Shown here one piece after another: positions 11,051-23,300 of a stretch of DNA of 64,000 nucleotides. This stretch comes from Sapria himalayana (Eukaryota; Streptophyta; Magnoliopsida; Malpighiales; Rafflesiaceae), in contig JAREIK010000385.1 of NCBI GenBank assembly GCA_029783825.1, forward strand, positions 2,018,501-2,082,500. The letters run 5' to 3'. Under the pieces are notes generated by a model. The model was not told the DNA's origin. It worked only from the letters and a program-made list of their open reading frames with translations, and did no database searches. Made by a program: the position numbers and the translations under genes. Position 1 is the stretch's first letter. Every line of letters starts with the position of its first letter.

Positions 11051-11640
11051 TCGCTCATTTCGTTATCTTCTAAATAATATATGCTCCTGGTTGGGTAGGA
11101 ACTCTAGCGACATTGTATGTAAGACTTTATCTTTATTCGCGAGAGGATGGCATTTCATTCCCTTTGCTCCAATGGGGTTATTTCATTTGATTCAAGGGGT
11201 CCATCGTAGTTGATCCACGTTCCACTCTTGTATGGAGCTATTCTTTTGCACTCAAGCCCCTAAGATTTAACAACTATTCAACCGATTTACTCTTATAGTA
11301 GGTGGGTGGAGATGTATTTTTCCTTTCATTTCTACTTCATGACTGCCCACTAAGTGATGGATGATTCACCAAGATGCCTTAAGTTGCTTTCGTTGGACAT
11401 TGTGATAATCTTTTTTCTTTCTCCTTTTATTTGACAAGTTACAGATCCTTCATTTCATCTCCATAGGATAGTACTTGACTCAAAAGTAACTAACCTCTCT
11501 AGAGGTCCTTTCTTCGATAGTTATTTCCAAGTTGAGCATATATTATTTTTTAATTCTAGTTTATATATCATTATATATATACATTATCTATAACTATATG
11601 GTTTTTAATGTATATAGTTTATATATCATGCCATGGCCAA
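11050..11640. other. Unassigned segment unique within the window
   Basis: This roughly 500-bp piece has no counterpart in the other X copies and a more balanced base composition than its flanks. No open frame longer than a few tens of codons and no domain is recognised. It lies exactly where the homology to the right arm breaks and before the decayed Copia begins, so it may be foreign DNA carried in by that insertion. Confidence 0.5.
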
Positions 11641-14600
11641 AATAGCATGCAAATGGGTCATACTAGGTTACCTATTTCTAGAGTCATTCTAAGACTGCAC
11701 ATATAGTGCAAAAACCAACATGACATGATGGCTCAGACGAGCATAAAAAATGGATTATGCCATGCAGGAATGGTCCATTTAACATCTCGAGTGCATAACT
11801 TTTTTGTAGTCAAACAATTGTAAATAACATATAAAAAAATAAACCCTAAAAAACTGAGTCAAGATGAATATGAAGAATTATACTTTAGGGTTACCTCCAT
11901 GATTTGATAATGAATAGATAAAAATACATATCAAAATTTTATCAGTGAAATGAGGATAGAAAAGCTATGAGAGACAAGAATATGAAGATTTATACTTAGT
12001 TTTCCTCCATGATATGGTAATTAATTTCTACATATCAATATATTATCGATGAAATGACAACAAATAAGATATTATAGAAACTAGAGTCATTGTTTAAAAA
12101 GTATATATTCAAAAATAAAAATATGATAATTAGATATTAAAGTAACATGAAGTTTAAAAAAGAAAATCCAATATCAACAGACAACAATCTTCTATAATGG
12201 ATAGTGAAGAGCATTGCATTTGCATCTATGAAAATGCTATTGGAGGATGAACTACTAGCTTAATATTAAGAAAGGTTTGTGCAACAGAAATAATCTTGTG
12301 GTTTTTCTAAGTGTGTCATCACTCGGATATATTTTTTCAATGTATATTGGCATGGTAAAATTATTACCTAAAGAAGCAAAGAAAAATGAGAAAATAATAA
12401 AATTCTCATTTTATCTATATTTATAAAAAATATGGTAGGAGTACCTATATGCACACACATAATTAAGGAAGAACATGCTCTTCCAAAATTAAGTTATAAA
12501 ATAGAAAAACAATGAAATATTAGCACCATAATAAACGAGACACATGATAAATATTGATAATAGTGAGACACAATAAATTTTGGGCATGTGACGCATTTAT
12601 TTGCAAAAGTAGTTAAAAAATTAGTTAATACTGAAAGATGTCAGGCATGTACCAGATATTCTTGTCAACCAAAAGTCCATAGGAATTTTGAATTACATGT
12701 GATACACGAGTCATTTTAAAATAGTTGATGAAAACTAGCTAAAAGCTCATTAGTCATTATGAGGCGTAAGAAATATAGTGTTTTGTATGTCATTGAGGTA
12801 ATAATGCCTAGAGGTCAAGTAATATTATTTATCAAAAGAATAACATTTGACTCTAGCACAATGGACTTTGTCAGGAGTTACTAGACCATATGGATGAAAA
12901 AAAGTCATTAAGCACATTTTCACTCTCTTCCAATATTGAAGAGATTAAATATCCATCTTTAATATACTGATGCTACTCTATGCAAAGTGAACACTTAGTA
13001 TGACCTTTTACTTAGCAAAATATCAAGAATGACTTGTCTTTAAGTATTTACAAACTATAGTTGAGTGGGAGACTGAAATAAAACTAATATCAGTATGTAT
13101 TAAAATGGTAATTAATATCAAGATCAATTTGAGAACTACTTTAAATCTCATGACATTAGATAAAAAAAATAATAGCCAAGATGTCTTAATTAAAAGATAT
13201 TACTATAAGGATGAATTAGACTATTGAAAAGAGTGTCTCGTGCATGTTTTTCATGCACATCTTCTCAAAGAAGATGTGCCTATAACTATTCATGTAATCT
13301 ATATGTGTCTTATAATTATCCTAGATATGGAGATGTTTTTAGCAAAATCTAGACTAGGAAAGATATCTCATATGATCAATTAAAAGTGTATTCACCTTCA
13401 AAGCATTTATTTACAACCAAAAATATAAATGATTAAAACTCAATGATACTAAATGTCCATAGTTTTTCATTGAATGTAATCATGCGGAGTTCGAGTTTAG
13501 ATAATTTTTCATTGAATGTATTCATGCGGAGTTAGGAATAGACATATGATTTTTCTTGAGGATAAATTAGTAGATTATAGTCATCCAAGTAGAAAAGAGA
13601 GTGAAGTCATAAAGATTCCTATTTTCAAATATTTGGTATTAGTTCCTTCTAGAGATCAATCTAATCAATGGAGAGAAATTAAGTAGTCACCTAATGATTC
13701 TGAGCCATAGAATTTAATTGATATTTCTAAGCTGTAGTGCATGCCTAATGAAGAGATGAGGAACTAGATTCTAACTTAATGTAGGTAGTACATAATTGTT
13801 TTTGATTATATATCTTTGTCTAAGCTGAGAACATTTATAGGCCCCATTAGTTATCCTATAGATTCTATAATTATATATTTACTCTTGGATTCAAGCGAGC
13901 TCAAGACTTTTCAATAGGTAATATTACTTTAGAATAAAGATGAATGACTTTATGCCTTATAATAAGAGATGTAGTCTATTTGTATAAATTAAGCATTTTG
14001 ATCTAATACACTTACCTAAAAAAAACAAACTCTAAACAAACAACAAAAACCCAATGTTGATAATTCTCAACCAAAGTGCAAGGCTTGTTTCTCAAAGGGT
14101 TTTGTCAAAAATGAATTAATTTTATAACACGTGGACCTCAAAGACGTCGGTCCCCATGTGACGAACACATGTTAACCAGTTGACCAACCCCAACCCATGT
14201 GTCGCATGGGAACTATGTATGTGTCCCACTTGGTTTATTAATTTTGATAAGACAATTTTTCTAATGATGAAGTTATCTTTTATCCGAATAGTTCTATGTA
14301 TGAATATTAGTTTTAATTTAGAAATGGAACAACTCAATATTAAGATAATATTACTTTATGGTAACTTTTATGAATTCTCTATATGGTTCAACAAGAGAGA
14401 TTCATAGTAGAATAAAAAATATTATATGAAAACTAAACAAGAGATTGTTTGTTTTTAAGTCATCTTTTAGATGGTGGTTTAAGAAATTTTATTCTTTAAG
14501 TCTCATAACCCCTAACACATCTCTTATGATAACTACATATTTGTTAGTTCTTAGTTGAGGGATAATTGACTTATACTTTTATTATGTATTGATAACATAT

Positions 14601-15070
14601 TAATCATTGGATATAATATACCACAAAATGATTTGTTTAATGGGAAGTTAATAAATTTATTTTTTATGATTGACATGCTCATTCATATGAATTTTAAGGA
14701 TGGGCATCACCCAAGATATATTTTCTAGGCATAAATGATTATCTAAAGAATATTATATAAGTAAAGTTCTTGAAAGATTTTTTAAGAAATAGACTAAGTC
14801 TGTTCTAATGCCTTTAGCTAAATATTTTAAGCTGGTACTTGTACCTGGAATGGAAAAGACTTGAGGTTTTGAATTGAAGTCTTAGGACATGCAACATTAG
14901 AGAAAAAAAAAAACAATGTCTCGAGCATAAAACTTTATGCCTTAATAGACAAATAAGAAAATATGGACATGCTTGATGGGAGCTGAGTAATCGGTTAAAA
15001 TTATGAGTTAACTAGGGACTAAGGTTTGTGAGGCCCGAGGTATTACAATGTGTCTCCCTAGTTAGGGCAG
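11640..15070 (+). pseudogene. Heavily decayed Copia retrotransposon (gag-pol relic)
   Basis: Stops occur throughout but Ty1/copia landmarks are readable in order. Integrase C-terminal text DISYDQLKVY occurs near 13,360 and RHMIFLEDKLVDYSH near 13,545. Reverse transcriptase has the YVDD-box equivalent LLLCIDNILIIG near 14,600. KVLERF then VLMPLAKYFKL occurs near 14,770-14,830. The order and strand match a related relic at 60,390-64,000. No intact LTRs were found. It interrupts the old X copy. Confidence 0.75.
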
Positions 15071-15109
15071 AGAATGATATTTTGGGGTCTACCATAGATT
15101 TATAGACTA

Positions 15110-15660
15110 AATTCTAATATATTTGTATTCATGTTTGGTTATTTTAATTTCATATTTTAGTTACTATTGTATTTGATTATTTTAGTTTTTTTGTAGATGT
15201 AGAGCATGGTACATCAAGAATGTGAAATAATTTTCCATGTTCTACAATTCCAAAAAAAAAAAAAAAAGAAAAATAAATAAAAATTGAAACATTCAATTGT
15301 TCCTAAGAGGCATTTAGATAGATAACCAAAGTGTATTTTTTTGTCCAATGATTTTTGTGCATGCATTCTTTTGATATATAAAAAGTTTTAAGTTCAATTT
15401 TCAAAAAAAAAAGCATCGGAGTTGTATTTTTCTGTCTTCCTTAAAGAGACAAAATTGAAGAAAAAAAAGATTAGGGGCAATATTTTTGTATGATAGTTGT
15501 GTCTTTTTGTGTGGAAATTGCTATTGATGGTCATTTAGTGTTGTGTTGGATTGTGTTGTTCTTCAAAGACAACTAAATGTTAGACAAATTCTTCTCTTGT
15601 GTCTAGTAATTAATATACTGAAAGTAAAGAGTTTTTAGCCATTTAAAGTCAATGGATTAA
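15110..15660 (+). repeat. Old X copy, segment matching 53,590-54,120
   Basis: Resumes homology with the right arm after the decayed Copia: AGCATGGTACATCAAGAATG compares with ACATGGTGGAACAAGAATG at about 53,605, followed by A-rich runs and ATTAATATACTGAAAGT. No gene. Confidence 0.6.
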
Positions 15661-15689
15661 ACCCTTAACATAAAGAATAACAACAGTTA

Positions 15690-15860
15690 TATATGATTCA
15701 CACACACACATATATATGTCTCTCTCTTTTTCTCTGTATGTTTGAGTGTGAGTATGTGTATGTGTGTGTATGCTTATACATATACATACATATAAATATA
15801 TATATACACATTCATGTATGTGTGTGTGTGTATTGTTATATATATATATATAATTATAAC
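15690..15860. repeat. (CA)n, (TG)n and (TA)n microsatellites
   Basis: Alternating dinucleotide runs. They open long spurious frames on both strands but code for nothing plausible. Confidence 0.9.
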
Positions 15861-15869
15861 CTAAAAGTA

Positions 15870-17340
15870 TTAAATGGATCATGCCAGCTCAACACGATCA
15901 GAATTTACTGGCCAAGTCGTACCACCTTGCCATGTTGTCTCAGCACGTGAATATTGGAGGACAGCTCCACCTCTATATGGCCTAATGGTTTGCCTTCCTC
16001 AATCATACATGCCGAGTCATGTTGAGTCTGGCCAATAGTGGTACAAGACTACCACATAAGATAGTAGCCAGATCGATGGGCAGTGGTAGTGGACATCACT
16101 TGTCCCACTCATTGCGTGCCACTACCCAAAGGTAGTGGAAATGGAAGGGTAGTGGCCACTCCACAATGCTAGGACACCAACATTGAGTTGGGCACTAGGA
16201 AGTGCAGTTGCCACTAACATTGTGTAATGTGATGCCACTGCAACACCAACTTTTAATGTTAAGTTTGAACTTTAAAGTAAAACTTTAATTTTAAAAAAAA
16301 AAAATACTTTAATTAAACAACACTGCACAATAAATTAAAATGAATAAAATTTAAAACTCAATAAAAAATACATATATTTTATTTTTTGTGAAATGAAAGT
16401 TAGAAATAAATTGAAAAATTTTAAACGACAACAATAACATTAGCAATAATATAATTGCATCATAGGCTAATCATCTAATATTGACAATGAGTCTATGTTT
16501 GTAGTATAGTCAGAATTATTATGTTTGATTCTGAAATTAGTTGAAATCTCAATATTCTCAATGTTGCATGAGTCATCATTAACTAGCAGTTATTTTACTG
16601 TATATTGAATACCCTTGAATTTTCATTATCTTCTAAACTTGAAATTTTATCTATGATATATGGTCATAGTTTAAATTTTATATCTAAAATAATATTTATA
16701 GTCAAAGAAAAATAAATTACGATACTATTCTATTCTAGACCCCAAATGGAAAGTAGATCACGTGTCATCATAAATAACATGAGATAAATGGATTCGTATA
16801 TTTTCTATATTAACTTAATATATCTAAATTATTTTAATTATAATGTGATTGAATAGTGTAGTAATCAATATCTAAGTACAGAAATAACTCTCTCCTATTG
16901 GAAGGTTCACCCCATCATTTTTCCATAACCAACTGAATAAAAAAGTCAACTTCTCAAAATGTGTGGATGTTCATACTCGGTGTCATCCTACAGCTATCAT
17001 ACATAGTATCAAAACATATAAATATGTTAACTATTTTTTCATAAATTCAACCATCTAGTTCTTTTGCTTAGTTCATGTATGTAGATATGTATTTTAAATA
17101 TTTTTTACTCCTTTCAGCTCAAGTCTAGGATCTATATCAGCATACAAACAATAAAGAGATGGAAAATAGAAATATTATTTCAACTACTTGGTCTTCACCT
17201 CAACATCCACGACAATAAAATTAGGTTGTTCTCTATACTTGCTAAATATGCTAATAATATTGATTATGTACCTGACTATAATACAAGTTGTGGGAGTGTA
17301 TACATAGGAATACATGTTTGTCGTATCATATAAAATTTTT
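15870..17340 (+). repeat. Old X copy, segment matching right arm 50,050-51,320
   Basis: Ordered shared words include TAAATTAAAATGAATAAAAT (16,333 and 50,459), then TGTTTGATTCTGAAATTAG against TGTTTGATTCTAAAGCTAG, TGAGTCAT, and AATACAAG.TGTG.GAGT (17,280 and 51,260). It runs in the same direction as the right arm, hence opposite to the left arm. The following old segment runs like the left arm, so the old copy contains an internal inversion relative to the recent ones. No gene. Confidence 0.75.
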
Positions 17341-18380
17341 TGAAATTTCAAAAATGAAATTCTTGTCTGTCTATATTAATCATCATTATTAAGTTCATAT
17401 TTTTTACTTTTTATGTAGTTGGATATCACATGTTGGAAGCCAATACGTTACTCTAATATTATGTTAATATTTGACATCTATTAAAAATTTTTTTTATAGG
17501 CGCTCTAACAAACATAGAGTATAAAACTCTTGTTGTTCGCTACGTATCTTAAATTATTTTAATGAATTTTGTTTTATATTATGAGAGATTATTTTTATTC
17601 TTACTTACACCACTAGCTTAATTACATGTACACATAATATGAACGATATAAACTAATTGTATATCTTTAATGGTTCTAATAAATATATTAATTACAATAC
17701 CATTATTTGAAATAATAGTGATTATCATGGTAAAAATTTTATTTTTAATATCATATTTCCTAAAAATCTTTATGAGAGACTTATATTTAGTTTGGCCATA
17801 AAAATGATGCACGATCTCAAGAAATTCTAAATTTTTTATATTTAGTTTTCACTTAGAATATACATTGTGTGCGATGAGATAAGTGAATTTCGTATCATCA
17901 AAACTAGTCAATATGTTTGATATCACGGAGACCACTCTGTTGTGTTTCCAAAGTTCATTAATTTCAAATATAAAACTAGTCTATAGGTAGACAGTAGACC
18001 TAAGAATTCTATGAAAATTAAGCTAGAAGTAGGTATGCATAGTATTAACTACTTTATGATACTTCAAAAATATGATTAAAAGATTTATGTTACTAATCAA
18101 TTTGATCATGTATTCTCTCTCAATGTAAGTTTGATAAATGAATGGGACCAATAAACCTGAAGTTGATCAAACTTCAAAGAATTTATCTCAGAGTTGGATT
18201 TGCGAGGGATTCAATGCATCATATTTTTTGGTAGATTAATTACTTATCCCTTTAGTTAGCTAGTGCCACCATTATTCCTTCACATATACTTTTTATAATA
18301 TATATATTATGTTGAATCTTTTGTGATATTATTTAACAATTTTATTTTTAATTATGTTAATATATGTTCACACTAATATA
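17340..18380. other. AT-rich stretch at the inversion junction of the old X copy
   Basis: No gene found. The part at about 18,130-18,320 resembles 8,160-8,320 (TCATATTTTTTGGTAGATTA against AGTATATTTTTTAATAGATT). The rest has no visible match in the window. Confidence 0.5.
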
Positions 18381-19300
18381 GTTCACTTATTTAGATATCA
18401 TTTAGGCATATAGGGGGAGTCTTGGTCTTTGACCTTTTGATTAGGTTATCGTTATTAATTATATTTAAGTCTAATTCATTTTTACTATATTCACTATTTA
18501 TCATTTTTGTAATGTATAAGATTGAACTTGTAGGGTAGAAGGAGAAAATTATTTTATTTTTAATTTTTTATATTTTTTAATTTATTTATTAATCTAAAAA
18601 TTACTAAATATAATAAATTAATTTCTGCACAATCACAATTTGCAAAATACGCTTTGAATATTTCATTTCGTATTCTCGAGTCAAGAAGTCGTTGCACATC
18701 ACCAAAATAAAACAAAAACTTCACAAAATTAATACTACAAAATTTTATAAAATGAACACAAATAGAGCATAATATCAATATAAGAGATATGAGAGAAGAG
18801 CATAATATAGATGAACATTGACCATGAAAAATAAAATATATCAAAATTTATAAAAGAGTATTTTAAAATACATATTTTTTTTTTTAAATTTTAAAGTATT
18901 TTTTAGCGTAGAAATATGATATCAATCGGATTTTTGCAAATGAGTCATATGGCACAATTCAACGATACAAAAAAATATTTAAAAAATATTTAAAAAATAT
19001 TTTATTATTATAGTCAACAGGGCAACAATTGCCTTTGTATTATTACAATCATGTTATGTGGATGTCTTATCGCATGTTGATGTCTCGTTGCATGCCATTA
19101 TCTTGCTGAAGCACAAATGGGCAAAAAATTAAGCAACCTTTTTATACAAAGGGTGTTTGTTTTTTAAAATTTTGTCATTCCAATAGGTAGTGCCAGCGTG
19201 CTTGACATGAAATGAGGATGTGCAGTGCTATGCTTAGCATGACTAAATCTGGTCATGCATAATGTCGTGCATTTTTGCCTGGCTAACTTGACATCTCTAG
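18380..19300 (+). repeat. Old X copy, segment matching left arm 37,170-37,960
   Basis: Shared words run in order: TTAAGTCTAAT..ATTTTTA, then TGTCATTCCAATAGGTAGTGCC against TGTCATTCCAACAGGTTGTGCC. It ends in the GGCACGACATG-type module. No gene. Confidence 0.7.
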
Positions 19301-19379
19301 TATAATTATATTTTATACACATGTATGTGCGTGTATTTATTTATTTATTTAATATTATACTATATACGTTTATATATAT

Positions 19380-19530
19380 GTAGGTATACACACAAACACA
19401 CAAACACACACACATATTATGTGTATATATATATATAAGTATATTCATTTCTATATCTAAATATATAAGTATATATTTACTATATATATGTGTGTAAGTG
19501 TGTGTGTGTGTGTGTGTGTGTGTGTAACGA
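19380..19530. repeat. (CA)n / (TA)n / (GT)n microsatellites
   Basis: ACACAAACACACAAACACAC at the left and a long (GT)n run at about 19,493-19,525, joined by TATATA stretches. Confidence 0.9.
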
Positions 19531-19859
19531 ATTATCTGCACGGGCAAGAATAAAAATTTGATTTTGCATACTACAATACATAAATTATTTTTGCATTATT
19601 TGTTTAATTTTTGAGAGATAAAATGTATGCTACAAAATAGGAAAATTTATATATTTGTTTTGATGTTCCAATATAATATACTGCAATATGAGCGGTATCG
19701 AAATGTAAAAATATAAATTATTTTTAGGTGAACAAAACACAAAGTAATTAAAAAAATTGTTTTTTCAAAATAAAAAAAAATGCTCCAAAATTGTAAATTA
19801 TTAATGTCATGATAATCTCAAATACTTATGTCAATTTTATCACATCACTTTTAAAAAAA

Positions 19860-20475
19860 GAGAGAATTATGTTTTAAAGTATTCCCTACAAATTAATTGA
19901 AAAGAATAAACTAGTTTTTATATTAAAAAAAATACATTAAACAATAAACTATTAACTAATTGATTTTTGGTACACTCAAATATATTAATCCTAAAATATT
20001 ATTAATTAATTAAGTAATCCCTATCTCCTCGGCACTCTCCCCTTGCTCCTCAGCCTCGCACAACATGCACGTAACTAATAATTAAAAAAAAAAAAGGATT
20101 GGGAGGAGCTCCCATAACTCCAATTAGGAGCTCTATTGCACACCGAGCTCCAATGAGGACCTCGGTGGAGCTCCTAGAGCTCCAACAAGGAGTTTGATGG
20201 AGCTGCCCGAGCTCCAGATAGGAGCTTTGGGAGCTCCACTGAGATCCTCGATGAGCTCGAGGAGCACCAACGAGGAGAGGAGCGTGGGGCGAGTGGAGAG
20301 GTGAGACTTGAGAAGGAAGATTGAAAATTCATTAAAGGTATTTTAGAATTAGTATATTTGAGTACAACAAAAATTAATTAGTTAAAAGTTTAGTGTAAGT
20401 TTTTTTTTTAAAAAAAATCAGAGTTATTTTTAAAAATTATTTTATAGGGAGTATATCAAAACATAATTCTAAATT
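19860..20475. mobile_element. GAGCTC-cored inverted-repeat element M2
   Basis: Left terminal region AGAATTATGTTTTAAAGTAT..CCCTA then TATTAACTAATTGATTTTTG. The complement of the right region reads AGAATTATGTTTTGATATAC..CCCTATAAAATAATTTT then TTTAACTAATTAATTTTTG. The core holds GAGCTC repeats at about 20,105-20,265. The matching left-arm DNA has no such insertion. The ends are nearly the same as in M3 and recognisable in M1 and M4. A target-site duplication cannot be fixed in the A-rich flanks. Confidence 0.8.
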
Positions 20476-20669
20476 AAAACAAAATTTAAAACAAAAACTA
20501 CTATTTGGAATTCTAATATCAAATAATGAAAACCAATTTTTTATACCCACACACGTTTACTTTTAAAAAAAGTGGAATACTTTTTCATACAAAAAGCAAT
20601 TTTCAAAAAAAATACATCACTTTTATTGAAAAGTGATTTTTGGAAAAAAAAAAGTTTTTTAAATCAAAA

Positions 20670-20671
20670 CT

Positions 20672-20704
<33 letters not shown>

Positions 20705-20735
20705 GTATGTGTGTGTGTACACACACATACACATG

Positions 20736-20776
<41 letters not shown>

Positions 20777-20870
20777 TTATATATTAATTTATGTAAATAT
20801 ATATGGTGTGTGAGTGTGGGTAGATGGGGGTTGATATGTATGTATTTATGTGTGTGTGTGTGTGTGTACA
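20670..20870. repeat. (TA)n(TG)n(CA)n compound microsatellite
   Basis: A TA run, then a TG run to about 20,718, then CA runs to about 20,775, and TG again at 20,850-20,866. Adjacent TG and CA tracts are mutually complementary and could fold into a long stem. Confidence 0.9.
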
Positions 20871-20967
20871 CACGTGTAATTATTTTTGATTTTCTAGTAT
20901 TTATATTTAATTTAATTAGATCTAATTGTTGGTGCACGAAAACAATATCTTTGATGAAGGGTACAAC

Positions 20968-20974
20968 TATAAAT
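20968..20974 (+). promoter_or_regulatory. TATA box of old serine-rich gene copy
   Basis: TATAAAT in the shared context ACAACTATAAAT, 78 bases before the first base of the ATG at 21,052. Spacing and context match the two recent copies. Confidence 0.5.
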
Positions 20975-21051
20975 TAAGGATAGTTTCCTTTCTCCTTCGC
21001 ATTCGCCACATCCCCGAGGGCCGGCCATAAAGCAACCACCGACCATCAACA

Positions 21052-21381
21052 ATGGCATCCAACTCATCTTCTTCCGTGCGCACCTGCCTCTGTGCTCCCA
21101 GAACCCATCCAGGGTCCTTCAAGTGCAGCCTGCACCGTCGTACTCGGAGACTAAGCCGAGGGAAATCGACGCCACTTACTCAAGTTTTGCCTTCGTCAAC
21201 GTCGACGAATCAGAGATCAGATGCTAGTTTTATAAATTCGTTGCTAGTGCATCTTATCAACCCCCACCACCATGATCACCAAAGGAGGAGAAAATTCAGC
21301 CCTAAACCATCTTATCTCTCTGTCTCTGAACTTCTTCCCACATGGTTTTCACCCATATCAAAGATTAACAGTTTGTGTTGA
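21052..21381 (+). pseudogene. Serine-rich small protein, old copy with altered C-terminus
   Basis: The N-terminal part has TCLCAPRTHPGSFKCSLHRR (about residues 11-30), the signature of the plant serine-rich protein-like family, and the conserved HDHQRRRKFSPKPS motif near residues 74-87. After PKPS, a deletion of about 90 bp relative to the recent copies removes the RFCLLNG end and runs into former 3' flank, giving an unrelated tail ending SKINSLC. The reading frame is open for 109 codons. Many differences from the recent copies in the first half are silent. It may be a decaying or altered paralogue. Function of the family is not established. Confidence 0.65.
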
Positions 21382-21659
21382 GTTAAATTTATTTTATTTT
21401 TACCCCAATTGTTAGTAATCTCCGAATAAAATTTCAAGAATAGAAAAGATGGATACTTCTTCGTGTTCTTTAATTATTTACTAATTACAAATAATCACGC
21501 GATCAAATATATTAATTATTAGGGTAATTATGATTTGGTGTACTTTCACATAAATATCAATTGATTTTAAACTGATCTTTTAATATTTAAATAATTGTCT
21601 GTGCCCTCTATCATACGCCCTAACCCATCAGCCCTCGCCCTCAGTCATCAGTCCTAGCG

Positions 21660-22328
21660 ATGTCTCATTGAGCTCATGATCGCACTTCTGGAACTCGATC
21701 GAGAGCTCCTTTGAGCTCCTGGAGCTCAACGAGGACCTCAATAGAGTATTCAGTCGAGCTTAAGGAGCTTGGTGTCTAGTTCCATCGAGCATTTGGAACT
21801 TGACTGAGAACTTTGTCGAGCTCTTGGGGCTTGACCAAGAGCTCTGACGAGCTCCTAAAGCTTAATCAAGGGTTTCGTCGAGCTCTCAGTCGAGCTCTCA
21901 GTCGAGCTCTCAGTCGAGCTCTCAGTCGAGCTCTCAGTCGAGCTCATCGTCATTCTTTTTGAGCTCGTCATCAAGCTCCAACAACTTGGCTTCGAGCTTC
22001 ATCGAGCTCCAGGAGCTCGACCTATCAAAACTCCGAGCTCCAGGAACTCGACCTAAAGCTCCTTCGAGCTCTAGGAGCTCAACCTAAAGCTCCTTCGAGC
22101 TCCAAGAGCTCGATCGAAAGCTAAATCGAGTTCATGGAGCTTGTTGTATGCTCCTAGAGCTCTTCGTCGAGCTCTAGTAGCTCGACGTCAAGCTCCATCA
22201 AGAACTGAGAGCTCGATCAAGAGCTCCATTGAGCTATAAAAGCTCGACTAAGAGCTTCATCGAGTTCATGGAGCTTGACAGAGAGCTTCATTGAGCTCCT
22301 AGAGCTCGACTGAGAGCACTATCGAGTT
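21660..22328. repeat. GAGCTC minisatellite, first part (M3 core)
   Basis: Dense GAGCTC repeats. At about 21,880-21,950 they include a regular run of the 12-base unit GAGCTCTCAGTC, repeated six times with little change. Elsewhere spacers vary, for example CTTCGAGCTCCAGGAGCTCG. Confidence 0.9.
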
Positions 22329-22843
22329 TGTTGGGTAATTGGGCTTCCACGGTAGTGAGATTAAAAACAGAAACAACAGAAAATACAGAAAAATAAGCAA
22401 TATAATCTCAATTCAGCAAGCATCCACGATAGAATCAAAAACGAGAAAATCAACACCGAAAAAAACGTGGTTCGCAAGTAGCTCAGTACGACTAGCTACA
22501 TCCACCAGAAAATGCTTATGCATTATAGATTAAAACCAAAACTGAAACGTCTTACAGTATGCAGCACACAGTAATCGCGAAAATTCGCGCATATTGAAGA
22601 GAGGGACGCTGAACAGTTCCACGAGTCAAAAACAGCCGCCTGAAAAATAAAATTACAAATCATTTTATATTAAAAAAAACATCTGGTTCATTTAACCGCA
22701 GCGGGACCTCCGTTATTGTGCTACTGCTACATCCCCGGGCTTTTAATATTTCCTTTCCTACACTTACATGAAAATATTAAAACAGAAAAGTAATTTGTTA
22801 TACAAACAGATTATTAAATAATAAACAAATTACATATACAATA
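22329..22843. mobile_element. Solo LTR, 515 bp
   Basis: Starts TGTTGGGTAATTGGG and ends ACATATACAATA, so the termini are TGTTG...CAATA, one base from a perfect TGTTG...CAACA pair. The 5-bp sequence GAGTT flanks it at 22,324-22,328 and 22,844-22,848. No internal region, PBS or second LTR is present, as expected after LTR-LTR recombination. It interrupts the GAGCTC array. It shares no obvious sequence with the LTRs of Copia-1 or Copia-2, so it is from another family. Confidence 0.75.
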
Positions 22844-22848
22844 GAGTT

Positions 22849-23300
22849 CTTGGAACTTTATTGAGAGATTTGTCGAGACCCTAGAGATTGATGACGAGCT
22901 CGATGGATCTCTTGTCGAGCTCCAGGAGCTCATCGTCGTTCTCCAAGAGCTGGTCATCGAGTCGAGGAGCTTAGCCCGAGCTCCTTGAGCTGGGCGTCGA
23001 GCTCCTGGAGCTCGACTGAGAACTTCGTCGAGCTCCTGGAGTTCGTCGTGTTCTCCTAGAGCTAGTTGTCGAGCTCCAAGAGCTCAATCGAGAGAAGCAG
23101 GAGCCAAGAGCTCCATCGAACTCATTGTCAAGCTCTAGGAACTCGATGGAGAGTTCCTGGAGCTCTACCGAGAGCATGATTGAGCCTGTCGTCGAGCTCC
23201 AGGAGCTCGACAGACCTCTCAGTCAAACTCCAAGAGTTTAATTGTGCTCTTGGTGAAGCTCGAGGAGCTCATGGTTGAGCTCCATCGAGCTCGATGGAAG
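22849..23300. repeat. GAGCTC minisatellite, second part (M3 core)
   Basis: Continuation of the array after the solo LTR, with units such as GTCGAGCTCCAGGAGCTCG. A 68-codon open frame on the minus strand is a by-product of the repeat and is not a gene. Confidence 0.9.

Noticed and set aside
15649..15950. Overlapping ORFs rich in Tyr, Ile, Cys, Val and His in TA/TG/CA microsatellites (also at 19,341, 20,687, 37,971, 40,374, 46,305 and 48,699)
   Set aside because: These are dinucleotide repeat translations on both strands with no biological composition.
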